From JAPLKX01 sp035530195 (GTDB lineage Bacteria > Hydrogenedentota > Hydrogenedentia > Hydrogenedentales > SLHB01), in the NCBI GenBank assembly GCA_035530195.1, contig DATKVG010000194.1, positions 1-45,763 of the forward strand: 45,763 nt of DNA, in the 5' to 3' direction. The notes beneath the pieces were generated by a model. That model did no database searches. It was not told the DNA's origin and saw nothing but the letters and a program-made list of their open reading frames with translations. Positions 1 to 8,421 of the stretch are shown one piece after another (the stretch's first letter is position 1; the number at the start of each line of letters is the position of its first letter). The position numbers and the translations under genes were made by a program.

Positions 1-29
1 TGCCACTGGTTCGAATCCAGTAATCCCGA
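1..29 (+). tRNA. partial tRNA, probably tRNA-Pro (3' end only)
   Basis: The window opens inside a tRNA. The T-arm is intact: stem 5-9 pairs with 17-21 around the loop TTCGAAT at 10-16. The 3' acceptor strand AATCCCG (22-28) and discriminator A29 follow, with no encoded CCA. The missing 5' strand should therefore begin CGGGATT. A C1-G72 pair with A73 is characteristic of bacterial tRNA-Pro, and the T-arm/acceptor resembles that family, but the anticodon lies outside the window, so the identity is inferred. Confidence 0.75.
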
Positions 30-37
30 AAATTTTT

Positions 38-113
38 GTCCTCGTAGCTCAATGGATAGAGTACTTGGCTACGGACCAAGGGGTTGGGGGTTCGAGTCCC
101 TCCGGGTACGCCA
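38..113 (+). tRNA. tRNA-Arg(ACG)
   Basis: A complete cloverleaf of 76 nt including an encoded CCA. Acceptor 38-44 pairs with 103-109; D-stem 47-50 with 59-62; anticodon stem 64-68 with 76-80; T-stem 86-90 with 98-102 around TTCGAGT. The anticodon at 71-73 is ACG, which reads CGN arginine codons after wobble deamination to inosine. One oddity is a C-T (C-U in RNA) mismatch at acceptor pair 3:70 (positions 40 and 107). It lies 8 nt after the preceding partial tRNA, so the two are probably co-transcribed. Confidence 0.93.
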
Positions 114-430
114 TTATTCTCCTGAGGGCCTTGAACTTTCTTCCCTCTTGGGAGTCGGCAGGTTCGGTTCTCCTGTGTTTATAATCGCCTTCAACGCGTA
201 AGCTCTGCGGCAGAGAACTGCGTTTCGCAACGTTACGAAACCGCATTGGCACTACCGAAATTGCCCGCGAGGATTCTCAGTTCCGACTCGCCATCCCCGC
301 CGCCCGTTCCCCCACAACCATTGTCGCGGGAATAGGGGGCGCACCCCCGATGGTTGACGTTCGTACACGAGGCGAGGCCGAAGCCCTGCAGTTGGTTGAT
401 CAAGTGGTTTCTCAAGTGAGGAGTACGCGT
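114..430. other. intergenic region, no gene seen
   Basis: About 317 nt between tRNA-Arg and the GAF protein gene. Reading frames here are short and include tRNA-overlapping spurious ones. TATAAT at 180-185 looks like a -10 box but has no matching -35 at 16-18 nt. No strong terminator follows the tRNA. Confidence 0.5.
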
Positions 431-1081
431 ATGTATACGATCGATTTTCCCTGTACGGCATGTAAACGTGTCTTGAAAGTATCTACGGAGCACATCGGCA
501 AGTCGGGGACATGTAATCACTGTGGCGGGCGCATCGTCATCAGGCCCGTTCCGTATCGCAATATGGAAGGCGACGACGAAGCAGGCGCCTTGGAAGCGCT
601 CGCTGAGAACATACACTGTCTGGAGGAATTGATTGATGGTGTATACGGCTTTCTAGCCAAATTTCTTGACTGCGATTTCCAGAACAAAGCCGTCCTTTTC
701 CTCATGAATGAACAGGCCGATGGCCTGCGACTGACGAAAACTCGCGGAAAGTTCAGCCGGGAATTCCTGCGGGACGAAGCGTTTGTGCCGCTGGGCAAAT
801 GCCTCTGTGGCCGCGCCGCACAGTCAGGCCAGGTACTTGTGTGCGAAAATTGCTTTGCCGATCCTCGGCACGACAATGTTTGGGTGGGCATGCAAACGCA
901 TGGCCACTATGTCATTCCACTTACGCATGCGGGCAATGTGCTCGGCGTGTTGACACTCTACACGCGAACGGGTGTGCAAACCGACGGCAGCCGAATGGCA
1001 TTGTTGGCGAAAGTGGGCGAGCATGCCGGGAATGGACTCCAACGGTTGCTTCAGATGGAGAAACAAACTTCTTCAAGCTAA
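431..1081 (+). CDS. zinc-ribbon/GAF domain protein
   Basis: A 216-residue soluble protein. Residues 1-40 form a small zinc ribbon (C8-x2-C11 and C28-x2-C31). Residues ~50-205 look like a GAF domain, a fold that binds small ligands or chromophores in signalling proteins. The GAF part contains a cysteine/histidine-rich stretch (CLCG, then C-x2-C and two histidines, ending in the PL before the last strands) seen in a subset of GAF sensors and possibly metal-binding; this is inference. No kinase or output domain follows, so it may work through a partner. The start at 431 is chosen because GAGGAG lies 7 nt upstream and the zinc ribbon begins immediately; an in-frame upstream ATG at 350 would add an unlikely leader. 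The gene stands alone between the tRNAs and the methyltransferase. Confidence 0.8.
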   Translation: MYTIDFPCTACKRVLKVSTEHIGKSGTCNHCGGRIVIRPVPYRNMEGDDEAGALEALAENIHCLEELIDGVYGFLAKFLDCDFQNKAVLFLMNEQADGLRLTKTRGKFSREFLRDEAFVPLGKCLCGRAAQSGQVLVCENCFADPRHDNVWVGMQTHGHYVIPLTHAGNVLGVLTLYTRTGVQTDGSRMALLAKVGEHAGNGLQRLLQMEKQTSSS

Positions 1082-1470
1082 GGCCGCGTCCACAAAGTCG
1101 GTTGGCGGCGTCGTATGGTCAAGAAAACTCGATTCACTTGTAAACGCCGCGCTTCCAATGGTTTGAGTCTTGGGCAATTTCCGACACTCCGCCGCCAAAG
1201 CTGGTCCAGCCGTTCGACAATCTGAATTGGATTGAATCGTAATAGCTTGCATCTATTGGGTTTAAAAGAGAACCGGACTGGCCTGAAAAGTACTTAATTA
1301 AGCCACAAGCGGTACGCCATTTCCTGTTACGCCCCGCCGTATGACGAGTTTTCCACCTGTGCGCGGACTTTTGTGCCTGTTTGTTCCCAAGTCCGCGGCC
1401 CAAATTCCGCGGGCACGGCTTTTGTTCTTTTCCCGGCGAGTCAGTAGAATACCGTGAAAAAGGGACCTTC
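1082..1470. other. intergenic region with promoter for the methyltransferase
   Basis: 389 nt without a convincing gene. Moderately AT-rich around 1230-1300. CCGCGG occurs twice at 1393-1412 as possible small stems. The promoter-like sequence at the right edge is listed separately. Nothing else is recognised. Confidence 0.5.
1422..1450 (+). promoter_or_regulatory. putative sigma-70-type promoter
   Basis: TTGTTC (1422-1427), a 17-nt spacer and TAGAAT (1445-1450), 20 nt before the methyltransferase start. The -10 matches 5 of 6 consensus bases; the -35 is weak. Confidence 0.4.
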
Positions 1471-2250
1471 ATGAAGCTGAGACATCTGGTCACGCGGCCG
1501 GTTCGGGCGCTGTTCAAGGCGGGGGGATTTGAAATCGTTCGGGCTGGTTCTCCGGGGAATGTGAACCCGTTTCCCTATGATTTTTCGGCGGCGGACATCG
1601 AGGATTTCCGCGCCGTGGAACCGTACACGATGGTGCCGCGGGAACGGATCTTCACGCTGGTGAGGGCCGTCGAATACGTGGTCAAATATGGCGTCCCGGG
1701 GACGTTCGTCGAGTGCGGCACCTGGAAAGGCGGTTGCGCCATGGCCATGGCCCGCGCTCTCAAACGACTGGGCGCAGCGGACCGCGAACTGTTTCTCTAT
1801 GACTTGTTTGGCGAGATGTGGCCGCATCACACGGAATTCGACGCGTTTCGCGGCGTGCCCGAGTCTGAGCGCAATCCCAATGTCACCGAGGTGCCTGAAA
1901 TCATGCGCTATTCGCTCGAAGAGGTCCGGGCAACCGTGCTGTCGACGGGCTATCCCGCGGAGAAGGTCCATTTTTTCCAGGGAGTCGTCGAAAAAACCTT
2001 GCCCGCCAACGCGCCGGCCCGGATTGCCCTGTTGCGGCTCGACACGGATTTCTACGAATCGACCTGGCACGAGCTGACGCATCTGTATCCCCGGTTGGAG
2101 CCGGGCGGCATCCTTATCGTCGACGACTACGGGGATTGGGCGGGCTCCCGTAAGGCCGTCGACGAGTACATCGAGAAGGAGGGCCTGAAACTGCCCCTTT
2201 TCCGCGTTGACGAAGGGGCACGAATGACGATCAAGCCCTGTGTAGTTTAG
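1471..2250 (+). CDS. TylF/MacA-like class I methyltransferase
   Basis: 259 residues resembling the macrocin O-methyltransferase (TylF) family, which transfer methyl from S-adenosylmethionine to sugar or natural-product hydroxyls. Seen in the sequence: a SAM-site motif FVECGTWKGG near residue 77, then DLFGEM, and the C-terminal RLDTDFYEST...GGILIVDDYG segment whose acidic residues bind the divalent metal in the family. The length fits a single-domain enzyme. The start at 1471 follows an AAAGGGA ribosome-binding site; the frame is open further upstream to 1381 but that stretch is not conserved-looking. No glycosyltransferase is adjacent, so the substrate is unknown; methylation of a surface glycan is plausible. 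Confidence 0.85.
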   Translation: MKLRHLVTRPVRALFKAGGFEIVRAGSPGNVNPFPYDFSAADIEDFRAVEPYTMVPRERIFTLVRAVEYVVKYGVPGTFVECGTWKGGCAMAMARALKRLGAADRELFLYDLFGEMWPHHTEFDAFRGVPESERNPNVTEVPEIMRYSLEEVRATVLSTGYPAEKVHFFQGVVEKTLPANAPARIALLRLDTDFYESTWHELTHLYPRLEPGGILIVDDYGDWAGSRKAVDEYIEKEGLKLPLFRVDEGARMTIKPCVV

Positions 2251-2281
2251 CAGTCCTATTGTGGGCGAGAGAAGGCGCCGG

Positions 2282-2662
2282 CTATTCTTGGGGCGGGGCT
2301 TGGCGGGCGGCGAGGTCGGCCAGTTCGAGCCGCATCTCCTTGATTTCGCGAACCAGCAACAGCCGCGTATGGACGATCCAATACCAGAGTTTCATCAACA
2401 CGGTTGTTTCAAAGGAGGCGATGAACAGCGCCGCCAGAGCAATGAGCGTCTTGGTGTTCGACTCCAGCACGAACACCAGCATCAGGGCCACCATCATTGC
2501 GCCTTCGAAAAAAAGGAATCCCCACGTAATCCACATCACAATATTCCGTTTGCGCGAAAACTCGTGGTGCAATTTTTCGCGGGCGGCGGCGTCAGGATCT
2601 TCGCCGGGCGCGTTCTTGTCAAACAAGATGCGGTGGTACGCTTTGTTCATATCCTCATTCAC
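2282..2662 (-). CDS. two-helix membrane protein downstream of sigma factor
   Basis: 126 residues with a charged N-terminus (~1-37), two hydrophobic helices (~40-66 and ~70-96) and a charged C-terminal tail ending in QAPPQE. The start is a GTG at 2662 that overlaps the sigma-factor stop (GTGAATGA), with GGAGG nine nt upstream; an ATG four codons later is an alternative. The overlap implies translational coupling. Small membrane proteins placed this way are often anti-sigma factors or part of the sigma regulon; no classical zinc anti-sigma (HxxxCxxC) motif is present, so the anti-sigma role is only inferred from position. Confidence 0.65.
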   Translation of the reverse strand: MNEDMNKAYHRILFDKNAPGEDPDAAAREKLHHEFSRKRNIVMWITWGFLFFEGAMMVALMLVFVLESNTKTLIALAALFIASFETTVLMKLWYWIVHTRLLLVREIKEMRLELADLAARQAPPQE

Positions 2663-3221
2663 GGTTTGTTTCCTCCAAGTGTTTGCGGAGCGTCTCGCGG
2701 CAGCGGTGCAGCCGGGATTTCACTGTCCCCGCGGGGATGCCGAAAATATCCGCAACCTGTGACACGGTCAGTTCTTCAAAGTAGTACAGCCTCACCAGGA
2801 TTCGATCGTCGGCGTCGAGTGTCGACAAGGCTTTCTCAAGCGCCTCCGCTTCCGTCGAGCCGGCGGCAGCCCGTGAGGGGGCATGATCAAGCGCCTGCTG
2901 CACGGATTCGGCAAAAAGGCCTCGTTCAAGTCGACGCCGCCTGAGCCAGTCGCGGCATTTGTTTGTAACGATCCGATACGCCCACGCCGGAAAAGCAGAA
3001 GGGTCCGCCAGCCGCCCGACCCCTCGGACGATGGCGATCCAGGTTTCCTGCGTGAGGTCGGCGGCCGTTTCAGGCGAGCCGACATGGAATTGCGCATACC
3101 GCAGGAGCCGCGGGTGCCAGCGTTGGACAAGCTGGTCGAGCGCCTCGGCGCTGCCTTGCTGGCATCCGAGGACCAGCAACTCGTCGCGAAGTTTTTGCTG
3201 GGTGTTTTGCATCGTTGCCAT
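2655..3221 (-). CDS. ECF-type RNA polymerase sigma factor
   Basis: 188 residues with the two ECF regions. Sigma-2 (~18-85) contains the WHPRLLRYAQ...AADLTQETW core-binding helix and AFPAWAYRIVTNKCRDWLRRRR, the -10 reading region. Sigma-4 (~120-175) holds LDADDRILVRLYYFEELTVSQVA and the helix-turn-helix IPAGTVKSRLHRCR for -35 recognition. It directs transcription of a small regulon under some envelope or stress cue. The start is uncertain: ATG 3221 or ATG 3212; the open frame continues upstream to 3329 but that extension is unlike the family. A TATAAT overlaps the first ATG, so if it is a real -10 the message would begin near ATG 3212. It is followed by the overlapping two-helix gene and preceded by the anchored protein gene at 3289-4482, suggesting a regulatory operon. 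Confidence 0.9.
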   Translation of the reverse strand: MATMQNTQQKLRDELLVLGCQQGSAEALDQLVQRWHPRLLRYAQFHVGSPETAADLTQETWIAIVRGVGRLADPSAFPAWAYRIVTNKCRDWLRRRRLERGLFAESVQQALDHAPSRAAAGSTEAEALEKALSTLDADDRILVRLYYFEELTVSQVADIFGIPAGTVKSRLHRCRETLRKHLEETNRE

Positions 3222-3288
3222 TATAGACGTATGAGGAGGCAAACCGGTTCCGTAGAGGTGAAAAGAAAAACTGCGGAGTGAAAAGGGG

Positions 3289-4482
3289 TCAGTTGAGACG
3301 GGCTGCCCGCTTTGTGAGAACTCGCACAATCACGTATAGAATCAAGCAGAGGGTCAATATGCCGGCTCCGCCGGCAATAATCCATCCGTAGTAGGAGTGC
3401 CCGCGGGACGCAACCGGTGCGACAGCCGTTGATGACGGGGCGTCGACGGCAGGCGCGTGTCCCGGTTCTGCTGGTAGCGCGTCTTGTTCTATGGCGGCGA
3501 CCAGGTCTTTCTCCACTTCATGCACAATTTTTCCGTGCTGAAATGTGTAACCTTCGGGATACACTCTGTCTTCGAACCATAGATCCGTCCCCTCGGGAAA
3601 ATCCGGCGCAAAACTCGACGCCGTGAACTGTGGCGCGAGATCCGGATTTGTATAGGCGATTGTGTAACTCATGATTTTTGCCGTTCCCGATCCCTCAATG
3701 CGCATGACATAGGCGGCCTCGGCCGGCACGTATTTACCGTTCAGTTCCGTGAACTGAGCGATAGATATCTCGATAGTTGTCAGCTTGGCCGGCAGGACCT
3801 TGCCGTCATCCGTCCATACCATGTCCTGGTAGACTTTCCCGTCATCCATCAAATGTTTCCCCGACTCTTTGACCACCTTGAATTTCACCGGGCTGTACCC
3901 GTACTGCGGCGCCAACCAAACCGTGAGGTCCCCTTGCTTAGTCTTGGCATGCAAGACGTCGCACTCGATTCCGTCAAGAGCCTCGCGTGAGACCTCTGTA
4001 TTGTCAGGCGTAAACAAGTCAATGGGTTTTGAAAGAAATACGGGCAGGCCCGACACGCCCAGCCCGAAACAAACGTCTGAAGGAAACTGCGAGTTGCCGT
4101 AGTTGTATGCCGGGTTGGCATCATAAGCACGTCCCCACGGCGTACCCGCGTCCAGCACCTCGAAATGCAGGTCCTCTCCCCCGTATTGCGTCCGTAGATA
4201 CTCAAATGACTGGTCGACGAAACTTCTGAATGTATTTCGCCCCGCCCGCCGGTCCTGGGAAAGACCTCCCTGGCCCACCCAATGGGCGGCATCATAATCC
4301 CAGCCCCAGCTATCGCCTGTCTCGGTGCCGTCCGCTTTCAGCCTCCTCGCCCTGCTGTTCACATGCACCGTGAACGCGTCGTGCCACTCGACCGCGCTTT
4401 TCCACCGATCGGTCAGACTCTGCACCTCACTGGGCGGTTGTACACTCAGCAATGCAGCAAGCGCCAGCAGCATCGTCCCCAT
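3289..4482 (-). CDS. exported, C-terminally anchored protein upstream of sigma factor (LolA/RseB-like?)
   Basis: 397 residues: a short hydrophobic N-terminus MGTMLLALAALLSV that looks like a signal peptide, a large soluble part rich in beta-type sequence, a Pro/Ala linker (~330-355) and a C-terminal transmembrane helix (~360-385) followed by KRAARLN. This topology puts the body in the periplasm with its tail in the cytoplasm. The repeated beta pattern with the DGKVLPAKLTTIE and PEGTDLWFED segments is reminiscent of LolA/RseB-like folds; RseB-like proteins control sigma-E in other bacteria. I do not recognise the family for certain. The start at 4482 is chosen for its GGAGGAG site and the signal peptide; an upstream ATG at 4524 adds a non-signal leader. 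Divergent from the UroD-like gene. Confidence 0.7.
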   Translation of the reverse strand: MGTMLLALAALLSVQPPSEVQSLTDRWKSAVEWHDAFTVHVNSRARRLKADGTETGDSWGWDYDAAHWVGQGGLSQDRRAGRNTFRSFVDQSFEYLRTQYGGEDLHFEVLDAGTPWGRAYDANPAYNYGNSQFPSDVCFGLGVSGLPVFLSKPIDLFTPDNTEVSREALDGIECDVLHAKTKQGDLTVWLAPQYGYSPVKFKVVKESGKHLMDDGKVYQDMVWTDDGKVLPAKLTTIEISIAQFTELNGKYVPAEAAYVMRIEGSGTAKIMSYTIAYTNPDLAPQFTASSFAPDFPEGTDLWFEDRVYPEGYTFQHGKIVHEVEKDLVAAIEQDALPAEPGHAPAVDAPSSTAVAPVASRGHSYYGWIIAGGAGILTLCLILYVIVRVLTKRAARLN

Positions 4483-4619
4483 TCGGTCTCCTCCGGACCA
4501 CACCAGCATGTCCTTAATAAGCATGTCAGATTTGCGATTGAGTGATCACCTCCACTCTGTCTTGCCAACATCACCCAAATCCTGTCATGCTTTCGGTCAG
4601 TTCAAGTCCGGGAGGCATT

Positions 4620-5804
4620 ATGAGTTGGTCTTCTAGAGAACGTATGCTGGCGGCCCTCAACTGCAAACAGCCCGACCATACCCCGTGCTGTTTCATGCTG
4701 TTTAAAGGCCTGCGCGAAGAGTGCGCGAACGTGGCCGAGTTCGTCGAGCGCCAACTGGCGATGGGCCTCGACGTTACCGTGGCCATTCCGATGCGGCCGA
4801 TGCGACGCCCACGACCCATGCCCGAAATCGGCAACCTCCGCGGGCTGCCGGTCGAGTTCCCGCCGGACGTCGCGGTGCGCGACTGGCGCGAGGAGCGGCA
4901 GGGGGCGCGGCCCCTCCTGCACCGGGAGTACATTACGCCGTCGGGCCGGCTTCACACGGCCGTCGAGCTTTCGGAAGACTTTACGCACAACGACCGGATC
5001 GCCTTGTTCGACGATTTTGCGATCCCGCGGGCGGTCGAGCGGCTGGTATGGCGCGAAGAGCATCTCGCGGCGCTGCGCCACGTGCTGGCGCTGCCGACGG
5101 GCAGGCACATCGCCGAGTTTCGGGAGAACGCGCGCCGCGCGAAACAAATCGCCGATAAACACGGGCTGCTGGTGACGGGCGAGTGGGGCGTGTTGTTCGA
5201 CGCGGCATGCTGGCTGTGCGGCATGCAGGAGATGGTGATGATGATGATGGAGCAGCCCGTCCTTGCAGCGGAGGTGCTCGACATCGTCGCGGAATGGAAC
5301 CGGCGCCGAATGACCGTGATGCTCGATGCGGGATTGGACCTGTTCATCCGCCGGGCGTGGTATGAGACGGCGGATTTCTTGTCGCCGGAAATGTACCGGC
5401 GCTTCATCCTGCCGCACGTGCGCCGCGACGCGGATCTCGCTCACGCGGCCGGCGCCCGGCTCGGCTCGATCACGACAAGCGGCTACATGCCGCTGCTCGA
5501 CCTCATGCTCGACGCCGGCATCGACGCCCTTATCGGGCTCGACCCCCTGCAGGACGCATACGCCGACTTCCCGCTCCTCAAGCAGAAAACACGCGGCCGG
5601 ATGTGCCTGTGGGGCGGCGTGAACGGCTGCGTGACGATCGAACTGGGATCGCCGGAAGAGGTGCAAAATGCCGTGCGCTCGGCGATGACGACGCTGGCGC
5701 CCGGCGGCGGCTTCATCCTTTCGCCCGTAGACAACGTTATCCGGTACGACGAGCCTGTGCAGCGGAACGTCCTGGCGCTGATTGACGCTTGGCGCAGTTG
5801 CTAG
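4620..5804 (+). CDS. uroporphyrinogen decarboxylase-fold protein
   Basis: 394 residues of the UroD/MtaA/CmuA TIM-barrel superfamily, whose members decarboxylate uroporphyrinogen or transfer methyl groups to and from corrinoid and thiol carriers. Seen: N-terminal SSRERMLAALNCKQPDHTP, typical of the non-heme branch, DLFIRRAWYETADFLSPEMYRRFILPH in the middle, and C-terminal GLDPLQD...LWGGVNGCVTIELGSPEEV and PGGGFILSPVDNV. HemE proper usually begins differently and sits with heme genes; none are near, so heme synthesis is unlikely. Start at 4620 has GGAGG just upstream; the frame is open back to 4542. The gene is divergent from the anchored protein gene and ends just before a 9-bp repeat array. 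Confidence 0.82.
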   Translation: MSWSSRERMLAALNCKQPDHTPCCFMLFKGLREECANVAEFVERQLAMGLDVTVAIPMRPMRRPRPMPEIGNLRGLPVEFPPDVAVRDWREERQGARPLLHREYITPSGRLHTAVELSEDFTHNDRIALFDDFAIPRAVERLVWREEHLAALRHVLALPTGRHIAEFRENARRAKQIADKHGLLVTGEWGVLFDAACWLCGMQEMVMMMMEQPVLAAEVLDIVAEWNRRRMTVMLDAGLDLFIRRAWYETADFLSPEMYRRFILPHVRRDADLAHAAGARLGSITTSGYMPLLDLMLDAGIDALIGLDPLQDAYADFPLLKQKTRGRMCLWGGVNGCVTIELGSPEEVQNAVRSAMTTLAPGGGFILSPVDNVIRYDEPVQRNVLALIDAWRSC

Positions 5805-5822
5805 AATGAGTCTCCCACAGGC

Positions 5823-5876
5823 CTGATCCGTCTGATCCGTCGGATCCGTCCGATCCGTCCGATCAGTCCGATCAGT
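5823..5876. repeat. 9-bp tandem repeat array (six units)
   Basis: Six consecutive 9-bp units of the form CYGATCCGT or CCGATCAGT (5823-5831, 5832-5840, 5841-5849, 5850-5858, 5859-5867, 5868-5876), with one or two substitutions per unit. It fills the space between two convergent genes and touches the stop of the AlgX-like gene. A second array of the same unit occurs at 21382-21417. Confidence 0.9.
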
Positions 5877-6978
5877 CCGGCAACGGGACATGCTGCCAGC
5901 CTTCGACGCCGAACCGGATGTCCCTCTCGGCGAATTCCCAAACAACGACCCGCTTGCCCTCGAGCAATTCCGGTTTCCGGTAAAGTTCCTGCCGCACGAG
6001 CGTCGAGCCGCCGCCGTCGTTGATGATCGAAACCAGCGGCATGCGCAATCCTCGCGCGAGATGCGCGACAAACCCGGCCGCGCGCGGCTCGTCGAACTCG
6101 TAGACGCGCAGGAAGCTGTCGCCGAGCACGAGCACCGGCGACTCGGCCGCATCATGGTATGGCGCCGCCGCATCATCGACCACCTGCTCGCACACGATGG
6201 GTTCCGGCTCGAATCGTTCCGCGATCGCGGGGTTTTGCACCATCTCCACGATGTCGCCGTGCCGCAACAGGTTCACCGGCCTCACGCCGTAGTGTGTTTG
6301 CCCCGGTTCCACCCAACCCAGATCCGCCAACCGCCGCGCGGTGGTTTCGGCGGCGAGCCGCATGCCGCCCGGCGTCCAATGCGTATCTTGCGCCAGGTAA
6401 AGCGGCTGTTCCATTGCCCCCGCGAAAGTTGAGAACAGATCGATGCACTCGACGCCGTTCTTGCGGAGCGTTTCGATCAGCCGCGTCGTGTGCGTCGCCA
6501 GGGGTTTCTTCAGGCCCTTTGCGAAAAGGCCCAGGCGTTCGGGATAGATGCTTGACTTCTCCGGCGCGGGAACGACCAGCAACTTGATTCCGCGCTCTGC
6601 CAGCGCATCGCGGAACGCTACAATGGCCGCCGCGGCCTCGGCCACGCCGTCGCACGGTTCGAGCAGGTACTCGAGGCCCGGCCGGTAAAACAGCCAGCCA
6701 TCGCTGCCCATCAGGGCTTTTGCACCCAGATCGCGCAACGCCACAAACGCCGCGAACTGCGCCGCCAGCCGAATCCTGCTACCGCACCACGAGTTGTTTT
6801 CGAGATCCGCTTCGTACGACCGCAGGCCGGCGGCGGATGGCGCGTGCCGGAACAGGTCGAACAGTTGCGGCGCGGCTGCGCCGCTGGTTTCCGCAATGAC
6901 TTGGATAAGCGCGACTGCGGATATCATGGCCAGCAGCACCAGCGTGAGCGCGAATTGCGGCAGTCGAGTCCGAGTCAT
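5872..6978 (-). CDS. AlgX/AlgJ-like SGNH acetyltransferase-type protein
   Basis: 368 residues: one N-terminal hydrophobic helix (~8-30, signal anchor) then an SGNH-like domain like AlgJ/AlgX, which O-acetylate exported polysaccharide in the periplasm. Seen: the GSDGWLFYRP entry motif (~91-100), PAPEKSSIYP (~138-146), the catalytic pair D198-T-H200 in QDTHWTPGG, and GDS 286-288 in VLVLGDSFLRVYEF carrying the nucleophile serine. Its gene follows the MBOAT gene after 9 nt, so they form one unit: the membrane acyltransferase supplies acetyl groups and this protein transfers them. The full alginate machinery is not in the window, so the polymer is unknown. The ATG at 6978 is followed directly by the hydrophobic helix. 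Confidence 0.87.
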   Translation of the reverse strand: MTRTRLPQFALTLVLLAMISAVALIQVIAETSGAAAPQLFDLFRHAPSAAGLRSYEADLENNSWCGSRIRLAAQFAAFVALRDLGAKALMGSDGWLFYRPGLEYLLEPCDGVAEAAAAIVAFRDALAERGIKLLVVPAPEKSSIYPERLGLFAKGLKKPLATHTTRLIETLRKNGVECIDLFSTFAGAMEQPLYLAQDTHWTPGGMRLAAETTARRLADLGWVEPGQTHYGVRPVNLLRHGDIVEMVQNPAIAERFEPEPIVCEQVVDDAAAPYHDAAESPVLVLGDSFLRVYEFDEPRAAGFVAHLARGLRMPLVSIINDGGGSTLVRQELYRKPELLEGKRVVVWEFAERDIRFGVEGWQHVPLPD

Positions 6979-6987
6979 TGTCGAATC

Positions 6988-8397
6988 CTAAAACTGAAAG
7001 TAAAGAAACGGGTTAAACGCTTGCGTAAACATGGCGGCAACCGCGGCGGCGAACAAGCTTGCCAAAGCGACCGTTTTCGCCCACGTAATCTCGTGCGCGA
7101 GGTCGTAGGCCTGCACGGGCTGGAACGCGAGCAGGGCGCACAAACCCATCAGGATCAAGTGGCCCGGCGAGTACAATTCCGCGGCGAGCAGCGGCCCGAT
7201 GGCCCCGCCGCCGTTTAACCCGAACATCGCGCCAAAATAACGCCCCGCGTCGCCAAGCCCCGGCGACCGGAACAGCACCCATGAAAACAGGACCAGCACG
7301 AAAGTCGACGCGACCTGCACGGGCCGCGGCAAAAAATTCGCTATGCCCCGCTTGCCCCGCCAGCGTTCGAACGCCAGGAGCGCGCCGTGGTAGCCGCCCC
7401 AGGCCACGAACGTCCAGTTGGCGCCGTGCCACAGGCCGCCCAGCAGCATCACGATCGCAAGGTTGAGATACATGCGCCGCTCGCCACGCCGGTTGCCGCC
7501 CAACGGGATGTACAGGTAGTCGCGCAGAAACGTCGAGAGCGAGATGTGCCACCGCCGCCAGAATTCCGTGATGCTTGCGGATCGGTATGGCGAGTTGAAA
7601 TTGCGCAGAAACTCGAACCCAAGCATCCTGCCTAGCCCGATGGCCATGTCGGAATAGGCGGAGAAATCAAAGTAGATTTGAAACGCGTACGCCGTCACGC
7701 CAAACCAGGCGTCGATCACCCCCGGCGCCTCCGCTTCAAACGCGGAGTCGGCAATGCCGCCCACAATGTTGGCGAGCAGGATTTTTTTGGCGCAACCCAG
7801 GATAAACAGCGCCGAGCCCGACGAGAATCGGTCGAGGGTGTAGTCGCGCTGGACCAGTTGCGACGCGATCGTGTTGTAGCGGACGATCGGGCCGGCCACC
7901 AGTTGCGGAAACAGCGACACAAAACACGCAAAATCCGTAAACGACCGAGCGGGCGGGGCATCGCCCCGGTAGATGTCGATCGTGTACGTCATGCTTTGGA
8001 AAATGTAGAACGAGATGCCGATGGGCAGCGTCACCTGGATGACGGCGAGGGTCGGGCCGTCCAGCCAGGACAGCACCGTGTTCACGTTCGATTCGAGGAA
8101 CATGAAGTATTTGAAAAAACCGAGCGTACCGAGGCTCGCCGTAACGGATGCGGCCAGCGCCCATTTTCGGCGTGGTGAGCCGTAGGGCGCCCGCGAAATG
8201 ATCCAGCCGCCGGAGTAATTGACGGCGGTCGCAAACAGCATGAGCAAGATAAACCACGGGTTCCACCAGCCGTAGAAGATATAGCTTGCGCCGAGCAGAA
8301 AAGAGTTGCGCCACGCGGACGATTTCGGCAGCGAGTAGTAGATCCCCAGAACCAGCGGCAGGAAATAGAAGAGAAAGATCTGCGAGGTGAAAACCAT
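6988..8397 (-). CDS. MBOAT family O-acyltransferase (AlgI-like)
   Basis: 469-residue polytopic inner-membrane protein of the membrane-bound O-acyltransferase family, AlgI/DltB branch. It starts MVFTSQIFLFYFLPLVL, like AlgI. Seen: FDFSAYSDMAIGLGRMLG (~244-260), FWRRWHISLSTFLRDYLYIPLGG (~279-301) with H284, and GLWHGANWTF with the invariant H324. The family moves acetyl or D-alanyl groups across the membrane onto a periplasmic acceptor protein, here most likely the AlgX-like product encoded immediately downstream. About 12 hydrophobic segments are visible. The upstream ribosome-binding site is weak, but no alternative start fits the family better. Confidence 0.93.
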   Translation of the reverse strand: MVFTSQIFLFYFLPLVLGIYYSLPKSSAWRNSFLLGASYIFYGWWNPWFILLMLFATAVNYSGGWIISRAPYGSPRRKWALAASVTASLGTLGFFKYFMFLESNVNTVLSWLDGPTLAVIQVTLPIGISFYIFQSMTYTIDIYRGDAPPARSFTDFACFVSLFPQLVAGPIVRYNTIASQLVQRDYTLDRFSSGSALFILGCAKKILLANIVGGIADSAFEAEAPGVIDAWFGVTAYAFQIYFDFSAYSDMAIGLGRMLGFEFLRNFNSPYRSASITEFWRRWHISLSTFLRDYLYIPLGGNRRGERRMYLNLAIVMLLGGLWHGANWTFVAWGGYHGALLAFERWRGKRGIANFLPRPVQVASTFVLVLFSWVLFRSPGLGDAGRYFGAMFGLNGGGAIGPLLAAELYSPGHLILMGLCALLAFQPVQAYDLAHEITWAKTVALASLFAAAVAAMFTQAFNPFLYFQF

Positions 8398-8421
8398 TAT
8401 GCCCGTGCCATGGAATTATTG

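Noticed and set aside
1..113. tRNA as attachment site for the phage-derived block
   Set aside because: The tRNAs are 30 kb away from the block and no T-arm copy is seen at its borders.
4620..5804. hemE (uroporphyrinogen decarboxylase of heme synthesis)
   Set aside because: The N-terminal region and context are of the methyltransferase-like branch; no heme genes are near.
5823..5876. CRISPR array
   Set aside because: Tandem 9-bp units without spacers and no cas genes nearby.
4602..6176. A 524-codon minus-strand frame across the UroD-like gene and the 9-bp array (with TDR repeats)
   Set aside because: It is antisense to a clear UroD-fold gene and has a low-complexity, His/Arg-rich composition; the repeats merely stay open in frame.
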